A stretch of DNA of 64,000 bases from Fasciola hepatica (lineage: Eukaryota; Platyhelminthes; Trematoda; Plagiorchiida; Fasciolidae). The DNA lies in assembly GCA_948099385.1 (NCBI GenBank), contig CANUEZ040000193.1:74501-138500 (forward strand), given 5' to 3'. A program made the translations under genes and the position numbers. Below, piece by piece: positions 9,501-19,930 of the stretch. The first letter of the stretch is position 1. Every line of letters begins with the position of its first letter. The notes beneath the pieces are model-generated. The model had not been told where the DNA came from. It did no database searches and worked only from the letters and a program-made list of their open reading frames with translations.

Positions 9501-9934
9501 TCTGTTCGAGCTGCAGTACCCGTAAATTTAATGTCCGACGAAGGATCGATAAGCTGCAGCCTACGTGAATCAACAAGTAATTCATAGTGCTGCAGAAAAT
9601 CGATTCCCAGTATGCCTGTGGGAACATCCGCAAGAATGAACGTCCACAGATACCGTCGTCGTGGTCCCAGGTTGACCGCAAGCTGTCTCGTGCCGTAGGT
9701 CGGAATGGAGGAACCATTCGCCGCTGACAGCCGAAGCAAAGAAGCTCGTGGCTTGTCTTTACCAACCGGCAAGACAGAAACTTGGGCCCCAGTGTCGACT
9801 AGGAACCTAGCGTTAGTGCACGAATCATGCACGTAAAATAAACGGCCAACCTGAGACTGATTGCCGGCGAGTACGGCCGCTTCTACTCGCCGGCAGTGGC
9901 GTTTCCCGCCGCGTATGAACACGGCTGTCTGCAC
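6584..9934 (-). CDS. CsRn1-type Pol polyprotein: protease, RT, RNase H, integrase
   Basis: This is one open frame of 1116 codons. Domains in order: aspartic protease with DTGA at residues 47-50; reverse transcriptase with [15 protein letters not shown] and catalytic YIDD at 345-348; RNase H (VDASD 494-498, then [11 protein letters not shown]); integrase zinc-binding H685, H689, C719, C722; DDE core D751, D810, E846 with the expected 35-residue spacing; and a GPF module (PYEGPF 965-970). The tail has five 19-residue repeats built on NEAIVSRS. The first codon of the open frame is GTG inside the gag overlap, so it is surely read by -1 frameshifting from gag. The residue after Asp810-Arg is Arg, where gypsy integrases usually have Gly. 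The C-terminus ends [12 protein letters not shown]. Confidence 0.93.
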   Translation of the reverse strand: MQTAVFIRGGKRHCRRVEAAVLAGNQSQVGRLFYVHDSCTNARFLVDTGAQVSVLPVGKDKPRASLLRLSAANGSSIPTYGTRQLAVNLGPRRRYLWTFILADVPTGILGIDFLQHYELLVDSRRLQLIDPSSDIKFTGTAARTDAHRITGLFSNIPHDFQSLFIKFPILTKPFEEIETVTDRVAHHIVTNGPPVTARPRRLAPDKLVFAKREFDTLLSKGIVRPSHSPWASPLHMVLKKDGVSWRPCGDYRALNSVTRYDSYPIPHIHDITASLHGTTVFSKIDLVRAYHQIPVAAEDVEKTAVTTPFGLFEFLRMPFGLRNAAQTFQRFIDSITRDLEFVHVYIDDLLIASSSVDEHFQHLTLLFQRLSEHRIVVNPDKCELGKPELVFLGHKITREGIKPCEDKVRAILDYAVPSSIKELKAFLGLVNFYRRFIPHAAERLLPLTDLLRGNPRKLSLTDAARVAFSEIKATLAQTTLLMHPVPSATLSIAVDASDFAIGAVLQQSVSGIWQPLEFYSRRLNPTETKYSAFGRELLAAYNAVKHFRHAVEGRYFILFTDHKPLTYALHTKSDRYSPREVRHLDYISQFTTDLRHVKGESNCVADALSRIPLNAIKSPVLDIPAMAAAQAQDSSCMEAAQLSSLQCQSVPLATSAGTILCDMSTGIPRPVVPSAYRRLVFDTLHGLSHPGIAASLRLVAARYVWPSMKKDVRMWAKQCLQCQRTQVHRHVASPIGTFATPDARFDHIHVDIVGPLTPSHGYTYLLTCIDRFTRWPEAIPISVVTAESVARHLIERWIASYGCPSTITTDRRQQFESDLFSSLTHMLGTERIRTTAYHPASNGLVERFHRQLKAALRAHESPDWYETLPLVLLGIRTCIKADIQCSAAELVYGTTLRLPGEFFTPRSTDSLAVQTYVHRLSTYMQNLAPAQTRMQRRQVFVPTELETCSHVFIRVDSVRKPLQQPYEGPFRVISRHDKTFKVDRHGRVDTVSIDRLKAAYVDGSVSPADMRFDVNPALPVDDTSVSRQGLQLALPATNSNEAIVSRSGQHPVGTATTSNEAIVSRSSQQPVGPATSSNENTVSRSSQQSTPTHPSVNEAPVSRSGRKIVCPARFRD
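6620..6830 (-). repeat. 57 bp tandem repeats encoding the Pol tail
   Basis: Units begin at Pol residues 1040, 1059, 1078 and 1097 ([32 protein letters not shown]), an exact 19-residue period. A weaker fifth unit precedes them (TSVSRQG). The repeats are in frame and lie outside the enzymatic domains. Confidence 0.85.
9862..9907 (-). promoter_or_regulatory. -1 ribosomal frameshift signal (gag-pol)
   Basis: On the minus strand the gag frame reads G GGA AAC, the canonical X XXY YYZ slippery heptamer (9901-9907). A 5 nt spacer GCCAC follows. Then comes a perfect 12 bp stem, TGCCGGCGAGTA with TACTCGCCGGCA, around a 10 nt loop. The gag stop TAG lies at the loop side of the first arm. A loop word CGGCC can also pair with GGCCG downstream (9843-9847), which would make a pseudoknot. 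A -1 slip here leads exactly into the pol frame. Confidence 0.88.
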
Positions 9935-10743
9935 CTACGGGCGGCTGGTCCGAAAACGCGATGGAACCAACAAAAGCCGCTGGTAGGATGATCGGGTTTG
10001 GATGAGGCAGGTGAGGCGGATTCACGGCGGACGTGGGCAGTGGAGGGCGCCCGTCCGTGCCGTTGTTTACGTGGGCTACTGCGAGGTGTAGGTATTTTAA
10101 CTCTGTCCTTGAAGGACAGGCGGCGCTGGATGGATCGAGAGTGCCGAGGCCTCTCCGGCGATTCATCCAGGTCGACACCCCTAGGATTGCGCGAAGTCGT
10201 GGCAATGAGGGGATTAGCCCCACTGCCGACACGTGCGACAATTTTGTCAGCCACGGCGGCTGCTCGTTCCAAGGACGAGTCCTCGAGGAGAGCAGTAACG
10301 GTGGTCTGAACGTGGAAGGGTAGAGAGTCCAACCACAGTTCCTTAACTATCTCCGAATCCTTATCGGCGGGCCCTGCCAAAGACCGGAGATGAGCTAGGT
10401 GGCGGCTGGGTTTAGTATCACCTATGGGGTGCCGTGCTAGTAGCTGACGCAGCCGTTCCTCCCGAGAAGGAAGGAAATGTAGTATAGCCTCCTTAAGCCG
10501 ATCGTACGGCTGCACTTGAGGAGGATTTAATACCAAATCCCTCACCGAGGCGATAACATCACCTGGAATAGCCTCTAAGGCATAGGAAAATCGTTGGCGT
10601 TGGCCAACAATCCTACGTGCCTCAAACTGCAGCTCTAAGGCTGCAAACCAAACCTCTGGATCATGAGGGATAAACGCCACGGGTTTAAAGGCAACCGCAG
10701 ACAGAGTGAGATCTGTGTCGAGCTGCGCCTTATCCTCTGACAT
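9883..10743 (-). CDS. CsRn1-type Gag, 286 aa
   Basis: Gag starts at an ATG (10743) after the primer-binding region. The N-terminal two thirds carry the capsid-like helical pattern usual for this clade ([17 protein letters not shown], then [31 protein letters not shown] and [11 protein letters not shown]). The C-terminus has the CHCC zinc finger C-x3-H-x9-C-x3-C ([18 protein letters not shown]) typical of CsRn1 elements. The protein should assemble the particle and bind element RNA. It ends at a TAG inside the frameshift stem and overlaps pol by about 50 nt in another frame. Confidence 0.9.
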   Translation of the reverse strand: MSEDKAQLDTDLTLSAVAFKPVAFIPHDPEVWFAALELQFEARRIVGQRQRFSYALEAIPGDVIASVRDLVLNPPQVQPYDRLKEAILHFLPSREERLRQLLARHPIGDTKPSRHLAHLRSLAGPADKDSEIVKELWLDSLPFHVQTTVTALLEDSSLERAAAVADKIVARVGSGANPLIATTSRNPRGVDLDESPERPRHSRSIQRRLSFKDRVKIPTPRSSPRKQRHGRAPSTAHVRRESASPASSKPDHPTSGFCWFHRVFGPAARRCRQPCSYAAGNATAGE

Positions 10744-10857
10744 GGCTACGTTGCGATAATATATCGTAAAAAATATATATCGTGCAACGAAAAGAGGACG
10801 TGAAACAGCGATAAATCACAGACTCACCGGGCGGGCGAATAATCCAGGAGGTTCTGG

Positions 10858-10875
10858 AAGTTCTCGGGCTCACCA
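10858..10875 (-). other. Primer-binding site of the CsRn1-type element
   Basis: Directly inside the 5' LTR, after one spacer T, the minus strand reads TGGTGAGCCCGAGAACTT. TGG at this place matches the CCA end of a tRNA. A second, older element in this window has TGGTGAGCTCG in the same position. CsRn1 is reported to use tRNA-Trp. From memory the tRNA-Trp complement begins TGGTGACCCCGACG, so 11 of 14 bases agree. The tRNA identity is therefore tentative. Confidence 0.6.
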
Positions 10876-10876
10876 A

Positions 10877-11288
10877 TATAGAAGACGTTCAGGAGCGGCT
10901 GGCGAACGTGTCTCCTATCGGGTCTAGCAGCGAATACCAACGATATCCCCTCTATCGGACGAATAGAGAAGACGTAAGTCGGTTTGCAGATGCGAGGTGT
11001 ATTCTATATATCGTGGCACCGAAACAGTACCGATACGAGAAATACACCGAACGGAAAACGGAACGAAACGCGACGGCTGTGCTGAGAGCGAACCGCGAGC
11101 GAACGAACGAAAGTGAAAGTGATTTGAAACGAGGTCGACGGAAACCTCGGAAAAGTCAGTCCAGTAAAACGTAGGCAACCGGAGAACACTGAGGTCAATG
11201 TCAAACGTCAGAAAGGATCGTGGAGAAAATAGATCAAAAATGGTGTCCAGAAAATAGTCATTTTCTCAAAACGATCGAGGTCACTACA
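10877..11288 (-). repeat. 5' LTR of the CsRn1-type element, 412 bp
   Basis: This is the uninterrupted LTR. It matches 5314-6025 except for the 300 bp insertion. The ends on the minus strand are TGTAGTGACC and CTTCTATA. The LTR ends in TA rather than the usual CA. AGCC follows at 11289-11292. Confidence 0.9.
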
Positions 11289-11292
11289 AGCC

Positions 11293-11689
11293 CAGTTTAT
11301 CGTACGATTTCTGCAAGTGAACTCCCCTCTTCTAATTTCCACTTCCCTCATTCCCGTTTCACAGTTTCTTTACTCCGGATTACTACAAACATTTGTAATA
11401 GTTTGAAAATTTCACGGAAGTTTACTGTAGGCTTTCCCAGTGAACAACGAAATGTTCTGCCCAGAGCTAGTCCTCTACAGCTTAGCATTTACCCTTTTTG
11501 CGTAATCAAGCAGGTTAAACGACGAAGCCCAAAAGTCGAGACATAATTATTATTCTTAGTCCATTTGTTCAACCCGCGTGAATGACTGAACTTGGCCATG
11601 TATTTAAGGTCTTGCATTTTCTCATCACCATGCTATTCCGCTTGTTCTTTACTCACGCTTGCGTGAGTGTGTCCCATCGGACCATTAAT
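11293..11689. other. Unassigned stretch
   Basis: Flank of the gypsy insertion. A 108-codon open frame crosses it, mostly LTR-derived at its start. I recognise nothing in it. Confidence 0.4.
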
Positions 11690-11850
11690 TTGTTAGATCG
11701 CCAAACCTTACTTGGCGGTTATCTCACTCGATGCGTTCTTCGGTCCTTTGTGCTGCGTGGACCGCCCGCACGTTACTGTGATCCTCGGCACTGTACAAAT
11801 ACGTTAACCAGAATGGTATTCTCCACGATCTGTGAGGACAAAGAGCGATT
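11690..11850. repeat. Dispersed repeat shared with the LTR insertion
   Basis: This segment is roughly 80% identical by eye to 5660-5820 in the insertion within the 3' LTR. Common words include CTTCGGTCCTTTGT, CTGCGTGGACC and GTATTCTCCACGA. It starts with its own small hairpin (CGCCAA-ACCTTAC-TTGGCG). An RTE 3' tail begins right after it. Confidence 0.75.
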
Positions 11851-11854
11851 ACGA

Positions 11855-13130
11855 GTTTCAGTTTCAGTTTGTTCAACCATTACCTCGCACCTCTTTGCTC
11901 TGGTTTCGGTTGCTACCTCCCGGTATCGTCCAGTAAAGGGCGAAGAGAATAGAAGCATAGTGATAAGGATCCAAAAAGACGAAGTATCAAAAAGAAATCA
12001 AGACCAAAAGGAAAGAGTCAAAATGCAACTATGCCAATGCACGCGACACCTAGCCATATCACATAATGTCTCCAACCATTTAATAGGAGGACCACGTGGA
12101 CCCCAACCTGGAAGTCTAGCACGTCCCACTTGACCAAGCCCACTGGTCAAGGTTTTTCTACCTTTTTGCCATGTCATAGACTGACCACCTGGACCTACCT
12201 TCCAGTTACCACCTGCCTCAGAGAACAACTTACGCTGAGAAAGTCTATCCGTGGGCATGCGTAACACACGTCCCAACCACCCTAACCTGTTTGGATTCAG
12301 TACTTGATCTAGAGACTGACCTCTGGTTCCCAACAAGTTGCGCCGAACCTCAGCATTACTGATACGGTGTTCCCACCATACTCAAGCAATGCTCCGGAGA
12401 CATCGATGCTCAAACACCAACAGTCTTCGTCTATCTTCTACCCTCAACGGACATATTTCGGGACCGGATAAAAGAACTGACCTAACCGCTGCATTGTAAG
12501 CTGTACCCTTAACAGACAGTTGGATGTTACGCCGACGCCCCAGATGACAGTTTGGCAAAAGCCAAACGCACCTTCTGTATACGCAATGACACTTCATCCG
12601 GTATCTGTCCACCTGGTGAGATGTAACTGCCTAAGTAACAAAATTTATCCATCAGCTAGAGTTTCCCCCGCCAACACGAGATTTTGGTGTTGAGCCAACC
12701 CAGTACTGCAGCAGCATTTTACACTTTGAAGGTACAAAACGCATCCCAAACAATGCTACACTGTTATTAAGGCTATCTTAAAGAGCTTGCAACTTACCTG
12801 GATCTTCGATCAGAAGAACAATATCGTCCGCGTATTCCAAATCAGACAGTTTACTGCCTGAGCAAAGATCGGCGCCGCTGTTCTCGCACAAGGATAGGGC
12901 TATCTCAGGAATCAATTAAATCACAAGATTGAAGAGGAAGGGTGAAAGAGGGCAACCCTGACGAACACCACTTTCCATTGTGAACTCGGGTGAAAGATCG
13001 CCGTAAGTACGAGCTTGGCTTCGGCTGTTCGCGTACAGGCATTAGAAAATAGTAATAAACCTCTCTGGCATACCCTTCAGTGAGAGGCAGTGTCAGAGAA
13101 CTGTGCTGTCGACTGAATCAGTTTCGAGAT
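11855..13130 (-). mobile_element. RTE-type LINE, 3' part, decayed
   Basis: On the minus strand this encodes the C-terminal RT region of an RTE element in broken frames (ALFPECNASGTK-like region, LRVEDRRRLLVFEHRCLRSIA, LGWLGRVLRMPTDRLSQRKLF, MTWQKG, LPGWGPRGPP). The 3' end has a CTGAAA microsatellite (11857-11875 on the other strand TTTCAG), typical of this family. It parallels 23520-24695 closely. Similarity stops at about 13130 (GTCGACTGAATCA), where unrelated DNA begins. The copy is 5' truncated and dead. Confidence 0.85.
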
Positions 13131-13530
13131 GAAATCATCAACATTTTCATTACCGTTTTCTTCTACGAGGGAATGAACTCTCTCATATCTCGAAAACGCC
13201 CTTCATTTCCTCCTTTTCCTGTAGTGTACCGCAACTGTAGGATCCGCCAAATACGCTAAGCTCAGTTCGATAGTGGCACAGTTCTCTTTAAGCATGGTTG
13301 CTACCTTACAACCCAATAAAAGTGCAATCATTTAGAGTTCATTTATGGATGCTGATTTCAGCTCAGTAATTGTTGCTTTGACAAAGGGTACTTTATTTCG
13401 CCGCCGGCCACGCAGTTCCACCCAGGTACTGTACGCTGCCACCAGGTCGGCTAATTCCAAGCTGCTTTGCGTGACCTGCTGATGTTCAACTTTCAACTGA
13501 GCTTCCCGAAAACACCCTTTTTTAAATACG
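13131..13530. other. Unassigned stretch
   Basis: Sequence between the RTE fragment and the BEL/Pao fragment. The minus strand has a 50-codon stretch without stops (LELADLVAAYSTWVELRGRR) that could belong to the BEL/Pao element, but I do not recognise it. Confidence 0.3.
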
Positions 13531-14730
13531 TCTAATGCCTTCGGACCAGTTCTCCATTTCTCGATAGGTGGTTTGATGATGGTCGCTTGGGTAGAGCAAC
13601 TTCGTGTTGCTCATCGTGACGTTCTGTCTTCGAATTCGCCATTGAAGGCACCGACTGATCTTCTTTTGAGTGGACTTCACTTTCCTGAGATAGACCGTTG
13701 GATTCAATATCGAAAAGTTGGTTGTGTATTACATAGGCCCTTCTCTGAGCAATCGCTAGGCAATTCACTGATGCCCGTTCTTGACCTTCGTTCGTCAGGG
13801 GTCGGAGAATTGTCCAGCCAAGTATAATTCGCATAGCGAATGGTTCTTTTCCATTGCCTTTGCTCCGTTCAAGCACCCAATGAACCTCTGGTACATTGCA
13901 TCCAATTCGTATATCAACGTGTGGCCTGGACACTTCTTCGAACACTATGTCCTTGAGATGAGACCATCTCTTAGCCATTGATCTAATAGTCATCTGGTCT
14001 CGTTGGCAAGCTGTCTATTGCAAAGGCTTCCGGAATGTCTACTGTCCCTTCATTAGTTAAAGATTTTAACTGCAGGGCCAGCCTCATCGAACTGTTAACA
14101 TTGCAATGATGGTGAGATAGGTAAGCTCGCGAACTAGTTCACAGCTTTCTATGAGCTCGCGCGTAATCAGTGAAGTATTCGACCCCGTGTCCAAAAATGC
14201 TATGACCCCCCTCAATCCTTTAGGTGTCGCGATGCCGACAAGTACGATGCCTAATCATACCGGTTTGAAATCATCAAGTCCTGCTGAACAGACAGTCCTG
14301 GGTTCATCCGGCTGAGTGTGCCTATCGTTCCGAGGGTTATGCAGTAACGGGTGATGAGTACTCTAACATCCGTCCTGGTCGCATTTCACTCTAAAGCGGC
14401 ATCCAGAGGCTCCAGGAGAGTGGTTTAAACACACGAAGCATGAGCCGATCCTTTTTACTGTCTACCACCGATCGGATATACTCATCCCATGAAAGATCGG
14501 ACGATCTAGTAGCCGATGCAGTGAGTAACGTAGCTTGCATTCGGTTGCCCTCTCGGGCTTCCGACTTATCATGTGCATGTTAGCCAAAGACTGGATTCGG
14601 TTGCAGTCGTTCCCTACAACTTGAGTCGATGTTGGTTCCGTTCGCACCAGGCAGAAGCTCTCGCGTACGATTTGTCCAAATCGGAATTCGGCCGACGTCA
14701 ACAACTGCGATTCCTTGGAGAGTATCACTT
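13530..14730 (-). mobile_element. BEL/Pao LTR retrotransposon fragment (gag finger, protease, RT start)
   Basis: Read on the minus strand, the fragment shows in order a CCHC-type knuckle followed by HHPLLH (near 14335-14445), an aspartic protease (FLDTGSNTSLIT, near 14150-14205), and the block between protease and RT that is diagnostic of BEL/Pao (IRIGCNVPEVHWVLE then EPFAMRIILGWTI, 13820-13930). Frameshifts and stops break it, and the RT core, RNase H, integrase and LTRs are not seen. The right boundary with the oppositely oriented RTE copy is uncertain. Confidence 0.75.
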
Positions 14731-14849
14731 AACCTGCAGTCGGAATTTGAGGAGAATCGAGCGTTCGACTACTATAACGTGGAACAGCTGCGTTTCCCGA
14801 CGAAATCTCTCCAGTTCTTTCCAAGCTAGGTGGAGAAGCCCTGATAAAA

Positions 14850-16030
14850 TCACCCACCACCTCGTTCCGTGATATTTGGATCAAGATGCGTATTATGTTA
14901 TCATGGGGCGGGTCCATGATTGTACCCATAATCAAGGAGGGAATACGCGACGACTGTAGTAACCATCGTGAGATTAGCTTCATTTCAGGGTATTAGCTTC
15001 AATTTTTCTGCGTCGTCTGACATCGGTTCGCAAGAGGATCGCCCTTGAACAACAGGCCGTATCCCTCCCAAGTTGAATTCTCGCCATCACCAGTTGCTTT
15101 GGTGGTAGACAGCATTCCACTGTTGTCCGGATCGTTACCACACCCGACCGGCATTTAGTGCTCACCGAAAACGTATGCCACGGAAGCTCGTGAATCTACT
15201 GAGAACGTTGTACTCTCATGCTTTTGGCCGCCGGTTTACAGTGAACTATACAGTCCATTCGAAACGTCGGGGTTGTTCGACACGGTGTCCCACTTCGTCG
15301 TTCTCGTTCAACCTCGTCATCGGCAAGATAATACCCCATTTGACGTACGCGTTTCACCTTCAAAGTGCAAAGTGATGTTGTAAAACTGAATGACAGCGGT
15401 TCTAAACCTAATGCCCAACGGAGGTGCTAGCTATTGTCGATCGCTTCACTCACGTCGGAAGCACTGTGACGACGAATGGAAGTGTGCACTGTGCTTCGGT
15501 GCGCCCAGTTCTGTTGCATGGTTGCGAGATATGGAATCTGCGTGCGGAAGATGTTCGTCATTTTTCGACTATCGATGTTTGCGCAGTATCGCTATGACGG
15601 GATGGAACGACCGGGCGAGCAACCATGAAGTCAGAAATAAAATATTGAGTACATGTTCAGCGAATGTCCTATCACAGCTTATTCAGCTTTGTAGGCTTCG
15701 TTGGTTGGGACACTTTGCTTATGGCAAACATGTCTGCCGTAATGTGCTTTTTTCTGTTCCTCATCGGGAGTGGAAGAAACCGTTTAGAGGTCAACAGATG
15801 GCTTGGCAACGGGAATGAGAAAATATACATCGAACTTAGGAAAAGGAGACGCCTCACTTCTTCGTGTTTGGGGTCCAAAAGTTCCATCGAACAGTTGGCT
15901 GGGTACACTGAAGGATGTGGCACCGAACCGTGAACAATGGCGATTGTGTTATCACTTTCTATCGAATCGGAATTGGGGATCGGCGTGCGTTTGTGAAGTT
16001 AAACTGTATATTCCGTGTGTTGACTACTAG
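14850..16030 (+). mobile_element. RTE-type LINE, RT region, decayed
   Basis: Plus-strand fragments match RTE reverse transcriptase: GSMIVPIIKEG followed by CSNHREISF (14905-14990), RKLVNLLRTLYSHAFGR (15180-15240), a corrupted RQGCP-x-FLFN block (15275-15315), and the C-terminal LCRLRWLGHFAYGKHVCRN then REWKKPFRGQQMAWQRE (15680-15815). Internal deletions and frameshifts are present. It ends at about 16030. Confidence 0.75.
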
Positions 16031-16420
16031 GGCGTTCTTTCATTGTCCCACTCCTGTAGCTGTACTCCTTGTCCACTTTGTTCATTCATTCTAATTCTAC
16101 GTGCAACATAGTTAGGAGGGCAGTGGTCAGTGGGGTTTGCCATGCTGTTTAGCGCTGCACGGTGATAATGATGATGAAGCTGCCCATGTGCTTCGGTAGG
16201 CCCTCCGAACGCATGCCGTACAGGCGGACAAATTGCGATACATCTTCCCATCCATCTCGTATGTCCGTGTTCCGATACGCGCTAGCTGAGAACCTGGCTC
16301 TAGCCTCACCTAATAACAAAGCGGCACTGGTCGCTTATCGAGAATGCTTTGTATTCAGATGGTCTAGCAGGTTACGTCCTGTCTTTATGCCACAAGACAC
16401 TGGATCTCTGCGCCTTATCG
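16031..16420. other. Unassigned stretch
   Basis: No feature is recognised. It may hold the decayed 5' part of the next RTE copy, whose recognisable similarity begins near 16420. Confidence 0.3.
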
Positions 16421-18312
16421 GCGCCGGCTGGAAGCGAGCATGATAAAACACGACTCGTTCTGAGACGTGAGTTCAACGCAAGTCTCCGTAGGGACCACGA
16501 AATCTGGTGGCCCCAACGTGCCTGAGATGGAACGCACTACCGCCATGGGAAATTTCCACAAGCTGTTCTATCCCATTCGAGTCACCAATAAGAAGTCATT
16601 GGGTGCGAGTGGAACAATCTGTAGGGCTGACGGTTTCGCAAATTCACAACCAGAATAGGCATCTCGAACGCTGGGTGGATCTCTCGCGGACACAGTTCAG
16701 CTGGCCCTCAGTGTTAGCATCTCATAGCTCTTCCGGCACACGTTCAGTGGTGCGTTTCGACAGGTCCACCTACCGAGGTGGAAATCCGAAGGGAAATCCA
16801 AATCTTGGAATGTCAGAAATCACCGGGCTCTGATGGCATTCCCCCAACCTATTTTAGAGACATTGGGGTGCAACTCGTTAGAGAACTCAGGTTTTGTTCG
16901 CAAAAGTCTGGAATTCTGAGCAAGTTCCGTCCTTGTAGGGAAAGTCAATGGTTATTTCCATCTTTAAGAAGGGCGCGCGCACTTACTGTGCTAACCATTG
17001 GGGTATGAGCCTTATCTCAATAATGCCGACGCTGCTTACATCTGTCATGCTTCGCAGGTTGTACCAAAAGCGTGAAAAGCTGACTTGTAAGGAGCAGGCT
17101 GGGTTTCGTGCCGGTCCTGTATGTCTCGATCAAATCTTCATCCTTGGACAGCTGTAAGAGCACGGTCACACATTCCAAAGACCAACAATCATCGTGTTCT
17201 TGGACATTTACGCGGCTTTTGCCTCTGTCGATAGGGCTGTACTATGAGATTGATTGTTGAGCCGTGGAATACCTGGGAAGTACGTATCGGTCCTCAAAGA
17301 GTTGTATTGTCACACCTAAGGTCGGGCCGGGGTCCAAGGCCAGCTTTCGTCCCCTGTTGTCATCTCCATTGGAGTAGAAAAAAGTTGCCGTATATCCCCA
17401 TTTCCATTCAAACGTTCCATAGAAGACGTTCTACGCAATGCTCTGTCTGGTGTTCCAAACGGTGCAGTTGAATTTCTCTCACGGAACAGAGTTTTGACTT
17501 GAAATATGTCGATGATATTACTTTGCTGATTGATAATGCGCAAGCAATACAACATGCTTTGGAGCACTAGCTGATTGAGATGTCCATATACCAAATGCAT
17601 TTTGGGCCTTCCAAGTACGAAGTGCTTTTACAAGACTGGCAGAAGCCTGCGCCTGCACCCACCGTTTGTAATGATCAGCTAGAGTGAGTTGACAACTTTC
17701 CGTAATTCAGGAGCTTGATACCAGCTAGAGGTGGTGTTACGGAAGAGATCAGTTCATGATTAGCAAGAGCTAGAACAGTCTTCGCAAACCTGCGACACCT
17801 GTGGCGCCGCGGTGACATCTGGCTGTCTCTTAAGAGACGGGTGTACGTCGCCGCGGTTTGAAGTGTTTTACTCTACGGTTGCGAGACCTAACCGCCTCGT
17901 GTTGAGGATGCTTGGCGTCTTTTTGTGTTCGACTATTGATGTCTGTGGAGTATTGCTCGCGTCTGGTTTGAATATCGAGTAAGTAATGACGAGGTGCGCC
18001 GTTGTGTGTGAGGCATGGATAGCCGCCCTCTTAACGAAGTGATCTTTCTACACCACCTCCGGTGGCTTGGTCATGTTTTAAGAATACCTGTCCATCGTCT
18101 ACCTTTCCGTGCCCTATTTGCACGTGCTGGACAAGGCTAGAAGAAGCGACGCAGCGGTCAGGCTATGACATGGCGTTGAGGTGTGAAGAAGTTAGCACCA
18201 GCATTGGTTTTGATTAGTGCTTCCCACCTTCGGGGTTAGGGCCAAGGGACGAGGATTGTCGTTGGTCAGAGATGTTGAGAGACATGGCTGGGCTTGGAGT
18301 CAGTGATGCAAA
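16420..18312 (+). mobile_element. RTE-type LINE, linker plus RT, decayed
   Basis: The copy begins in the linker between endonuclease and RT (GGCTGGAAGCGAGCAT, also at 55383-55397) and continues through the RT. VISIFKKGARTYCANHWGMSL, KEQAGFRAGPVCLDQIFILGQL and IIVFLDIYAAFASVDRAVL show the core. The C-terminal part from 17381 is almost identical to 30094-31025, including its stop codons. Typical motifs there are LLQDWQKPAPAPTVC, LRHLWRRGDI, LRWLGHVLRIPVHRLPFRALF and AMTWR. The 5' endonuclease is missing. Confidence 0.85.
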
Positions 18313-18529
18313 TGCTGTGCAGTCTGTCTGTTGTACAAGTGCGCTTCGTTATCACAGGAGTGTTACTCGGACGAATGAAATGGCAAAGGACATCAAAGAA
18401 ATACGTTAAGAAGCAAAAGGAGTCGGCATTTCACTTTTTATCAGTAACTCTCTTTTACTGTATTATACTTCCCTCCCCCTACTTTGTGATTGTTGTTGTT
18501 GCGTCGGCCTTTTGCTTGATGCCAAGATG

Positions 18530-18531
<2 letters not shown>

Positions 18532-18576
<45 letters not shown>
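18532..18576. repeat. (TA)n microsatellite
   Basis: About 22 uninterrupted TA units, lying between the 3' flank of the RTE copy and a dispersed repeat. Confidence 0.98.
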
Positions 18577-18579
<3 letters not shown>

Positions 18580-18642
18580 AGACGGAATTTCCCCTTCCCG
18601 GGCAAGGTTTGTAATGTGTCATGACCCACGGTTGTTTCCCAC

Positions 18643-19054
18643 GACATAAATGAGAAACCGGCGCACTCGATCTCAGCTGACAACTCCGATCGCTCAAGCC
18701 CGCTATAGCAAATCAAAAGACAACAGCTCAGATCGCCAACGACTGCTTTTTTCTTACAGAAACTGACATGCGGTATTTAAAGTGAAAATCAAACATTCCC
18801 GAACTCGGGCGTCCAGTTAGGCTGATGCCCTGTTGGGTCGATTAGGCCTATAAAAACGTTTTGCTGGATTGATTATTGATCTGCTGGCCCAGTTGGCGTC
18901 AGACTGCAGATGACTGCTCGATCAGCAAAAAGGGTTACGTCCAGAGTGATCTGACGAATTATTGTTTATTCATGATGCAATCCGGCCTGATACGCTTGAG
19001 CTTGTAATGGCTTTCTCGGAAAAAGTTATTTCTCTCGCTTTTAACTTCCTAACA
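18643..19054. repeat. Dispersed repeat X, copy 1
   Basis: This is similar along its length to 22082-22500 (roughly 75% by eye). Shared words include CATTCCCGAACTCGGGC, CCCTGTTGGG and AATCCGGCCTGA. It holds a TATAAAA-like word and no long ORF. Size and spacing would suit a solo LTR or a short non-autonomous element; the class is unknown. Confidence 0.7.
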
Positions 19055-19089
19055 GTTTGGTGTAATGCCAACACAGTTTTGCAGCAGTG

Positions 19090-19930
19090 GATCCGAAATA
19101 TTGCTACGCTGTTGTTGCGGCTATTCAAGAAAGTTTGCAGTTTACTTAGTTCTCCACTCGGAGGAATAATATCTTTCGCGTATTCCAAGTAAGACAGTTT
19201 ACTGCCTCAGTAAAGGTTGATTCCGCTATCCTCACACGAGGATAGGACCGTCTCAAGAATCAATTCAATTACAAAATCGAAGAGGAGGGGCAACCTTGAC
19301 AAACGCCACTTTTCGTGGTGAACTTGGGTTGAGAACCGCAGTGAGCACGAGTTTGGCTTCGGTTGTTCGCATGTAGGCATTGGAAAACAGAAATGTTTTC
19401 TTTTGGAGTACCCTTCAACGAGAGGCAGCGCCAGAGGAATGTGCGTTCGGCTGATTCGAATGCTGCCTCAGTTTCAAGAAATACATTGTGGACCTACAGA
19501 AGGTGTGCCTTTGCCCTCAAATTTATCGGAAGCTAAACATATGGCTGATACAACTTTGACCGGGTCTGAAACTGGCTTGATGCTCACGCGTACACCTTTT
19601 ACCGGTGCTGGATGATCGGTAAAAAATAATCCCGGAAAGCAGTCGGGATGTGTTACTTACCAAGCTAGTTTCTCTGTGGTTTTGACGAGGGTACTTATCA
19701 TCTTGTAAATCGCTGCAATCACGAATTCGAACTATTACCCGAGAATCTGCTGACTATAATATATTACCCGAGGGAGTTTGGTTGACTACGAAGCATCATC
19801 TCCATTCTAAAAAAATGAACGGATGCAACCCGCCTTGTCCAGTAGCTTTGTATCCTTTCGAATAACCTATCTCATGCACAGCCACCGTTTCTGATTAGGG
19901 GTTGATGTCTACCTTCATTGTTTCTCTTGC
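19090..19930 (-). mobile_element. RTE-type LINE fragment, middle of RT, decayed
   Basis: This resembles the 12780-13120 and 24400-25130 minus-strand copies. Common features are the region around GTATTCCAA-TAAGACAGTTTACTGCC (the YADD region), the block GGGCAACCTTGACAAACG (RQGCP region) and ACCGGGTCTGAAAC (GFRPG region). It has many stops, and no 3' tail is present. Confidence 0.75.

Larger units (their letters stand above)
5310..11292 (-). mobile_element. CsRn1-type Ty3/gypsy LTR retrotransposon, near intact
   Basis: This element lies on the minus strand. The right LTR (10877-11288) is the 5' LTR and the left one (5314-6025) is the 3' LTR. Both are flanked by AGCC (5310-5313 and 11289-11292), which reads as a 4 bp target duplication. 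Inside are a primer-binding site, gag, pol in the -1 frame, and a polypurine tract. The Gag finger [18 protein letters not shown] is the CHCC arrangement described for the CsRn1 clade. Apart from a 300 bp insertion the LTRs differ at about four sites by eye, and gag and pol are open. The insertion is therefore young and the element possibly competent. Confidence 0.9.

Noticed and set aside
9825..10241. 138-codon minus-strand frame and plus-strand frames at 9998-10323
   Set aside because: Shadows of gag, whose finger and capsid-like motifs are in another frame.
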